A DNA stretch of 64,000 nt from an uncultured Pelagibacteraceae bacterium. Its GTDB lineage: Bacteria; Pseudomonadota; Alphaproteobacteria; Pelagibacterales; Pelagibacteraceae. The notes beneath the pieces were generated by a model. It did not search any database and was not told the DNA's origin. It saw nothing but the letters and a program-made list of their open reading frames with translations. The first letter of the stretch is position 1. Each line of letters opens with the position of its first letter. Positions 63,509 through 64,000 of this stretch are shown here, piece by piece. The stretch spans positions 1 through 64,000 of the forward strand of contig CACOKI010000004.1 in assembly GCA_902627735.1 (NCBI GenBank). Direction: 5' to 3'. Made by a program: the position numbers and the translations under genes.

Positions 63509-64000
63509 TCATATTTTAATTTTATTTAGTGCATTATTTTTGAATATATTTGCTTCTCTAATATATCTTCTAACCATTTGTGTTGTTTTGTGACCAGTCA
63601 TTGCCATAATACTACGTTCATCAGCTCCAGATTCTGCAGCGACAGTTGCAAAACCAGATCTTAAACTATGACCTGCAAAATTTTTATTTTCAATACCTGC
63701 TATATTTAAATATTCTTTCATTAACAAAACTACTGATTGGTCGGTTAATCTTTTTTCTGTTAGAAATAAACCTTTAGAAAATCTTCTAAAAATAGGTCCA
63801 GATTTGATTTTAGAAATTTCTAGCCATTTTTTAAGGTTGACTACAGGACAATATTTTTCATTGGTAAAGTAGGGTAGTCCTTTGATCATTCCTTCACCGT
63901 ATTGATCAGTTTTTGATCTTCTTATGGTGATTTTAAGACCTTCAGGTACAAATTCTAAATCTTCATGATCAATTGAAATAAGCTCAGTTCGTCTAAAGCC
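63509..64000 (-). CDS. Tyrosine recombinase/integrase, catalytic domain (cut by window end)
   Basis: The frame is open to the right edge, so the ATG at 63889 is internal. The visible ~163 residues contain the whole catalytic set: Arg in G-F-R-R-T-E-L, Lys in R-R-S-K-T-D-Q, His/Arg in G-H-S-L-R-S-G, His in G-H-K-T-T-Q, and nucleophile Tyr in R-R-Y-I-R-E-A. It resembles phage-type site-specific integrases rather than XerC/XerD, which carry a different C-terminal spacing. The catalytic residues are intact, so it could be active. It lies 11 bp upstream of the transaldolase in the same direction, bordering the glycan cluster. Confidence 0.85.
   Translation of the reverse strand, partial: GFRRTELISIDHEDLEFVPEGLKITIRRSKTDQYGEGMIKGLPYFTNEKYCPVVNLKKWLEISKIKSGPIFRRFSKGLFLTEKRLTDQSVVLLMKEYLNIAGIENKNFAGHSLRSGFATVAAESGADERSIMAMTGHKTTQMVRRYIREANIFKNNALNKIKI

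Overview
The window is a gene-dense, very AT-rich piece of an alphaproteobacterial chromosome. It is almost certainly from the SAR11 / Pelagibacterales group or a close streamlined relative. The evidence is the strongly A/T-biased, Lys/Asn/Ile-rich coding, intergenic gaps that never exceed about 180 bp, overlapping start/stop codons (TAATG, ATGA), and alphaproteobacterial gene orders: dgt-argS-x-nagZ-scpA-scpB-tatABC-serS, yajC-secD-secF, lytic transglycosylase-rlpA-dacC-tmk-holB-metG-tatD, and recG opposite sdhE. All assignments were read from sequence motifs; no database was searched.

Layout. 1-5.6 kb: the end of trkH, tRNA-Arg, a general L-amino-acid ABC importer (aapJQMP) and an XRE regulator. 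5.6-11.4 kb: tRNA-Asn, tRNA-Cys, valS, ilvD and manC. 11.4-16.6 kb: sodB, a PiT-like permease, a small membrane protein, and the zinc regulon (zur, znuB, znuC facing znuA across two tandem Zur-box-like palindromes). 16.6-30.2 kb: an Ldh-family reductase, xthA, erpA, then a long forward run for tRNA charging, chromosome segregation and protein export (Tat and Sec), closed by a PuuD-type membrane protein. 30.2-42.5 kb: uvrA facing ssb, gyrA, coaD, a cyclophilin, tgt, tRNA-Lys, an M48 protease, a DUF502 protein, recG, sdhE and tRNA-Ser. 42.6-55.5 kb: rarD, peptidoglycan enzymes, tmk-holB-metG-tatD, a metallo-beta-lactamase-fold protein, glutathione peroxidase, nhaA, a zinc-ribbon protein, tRNA-Pro, an NDUFS4-like complex I subunit, an SbmA/BacA-like transporter and glpX. 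55.5-64 kb: tRNA-Glu followed by a GIY-YIG protein and a surface-glycan cluster (two glycosyltransferases, a GDP-mannose-dehydratase-like enzyme, a fused heptose-1-phosphate nucleotidyltransferase/heptose bisphosphatase, a heptose kinase, a third glycosyltransferase, a transaldolase), ending in a tyrosine-recombinase gene cut by the window edge.

Most notable. (1) The glycan cluster encodes most of a GDP-D-glycero-D-manno-heptose pathway, with a dehydratase that could make a 6-deoxy-heptose and a transaldolase that could supply sedoheptulose-7-phosphate; it has island character and a recombinase next to it. (2) Zinc economy: Tgt has lost three of four zinc ligands and the GmhB domain all four, in the same window as a Zur/ZnuABC system whose promoter carries two Zur boxes. 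(3) One cyclophilin gene has two in-frame starts that could give periplasmic and cytosolic forms. (4) All six convergent protein-gene pairs overlap at their stop codons by 4-11 nt. (5) Two tRNA genes sit 6-7 nt upstream of protein start codons.
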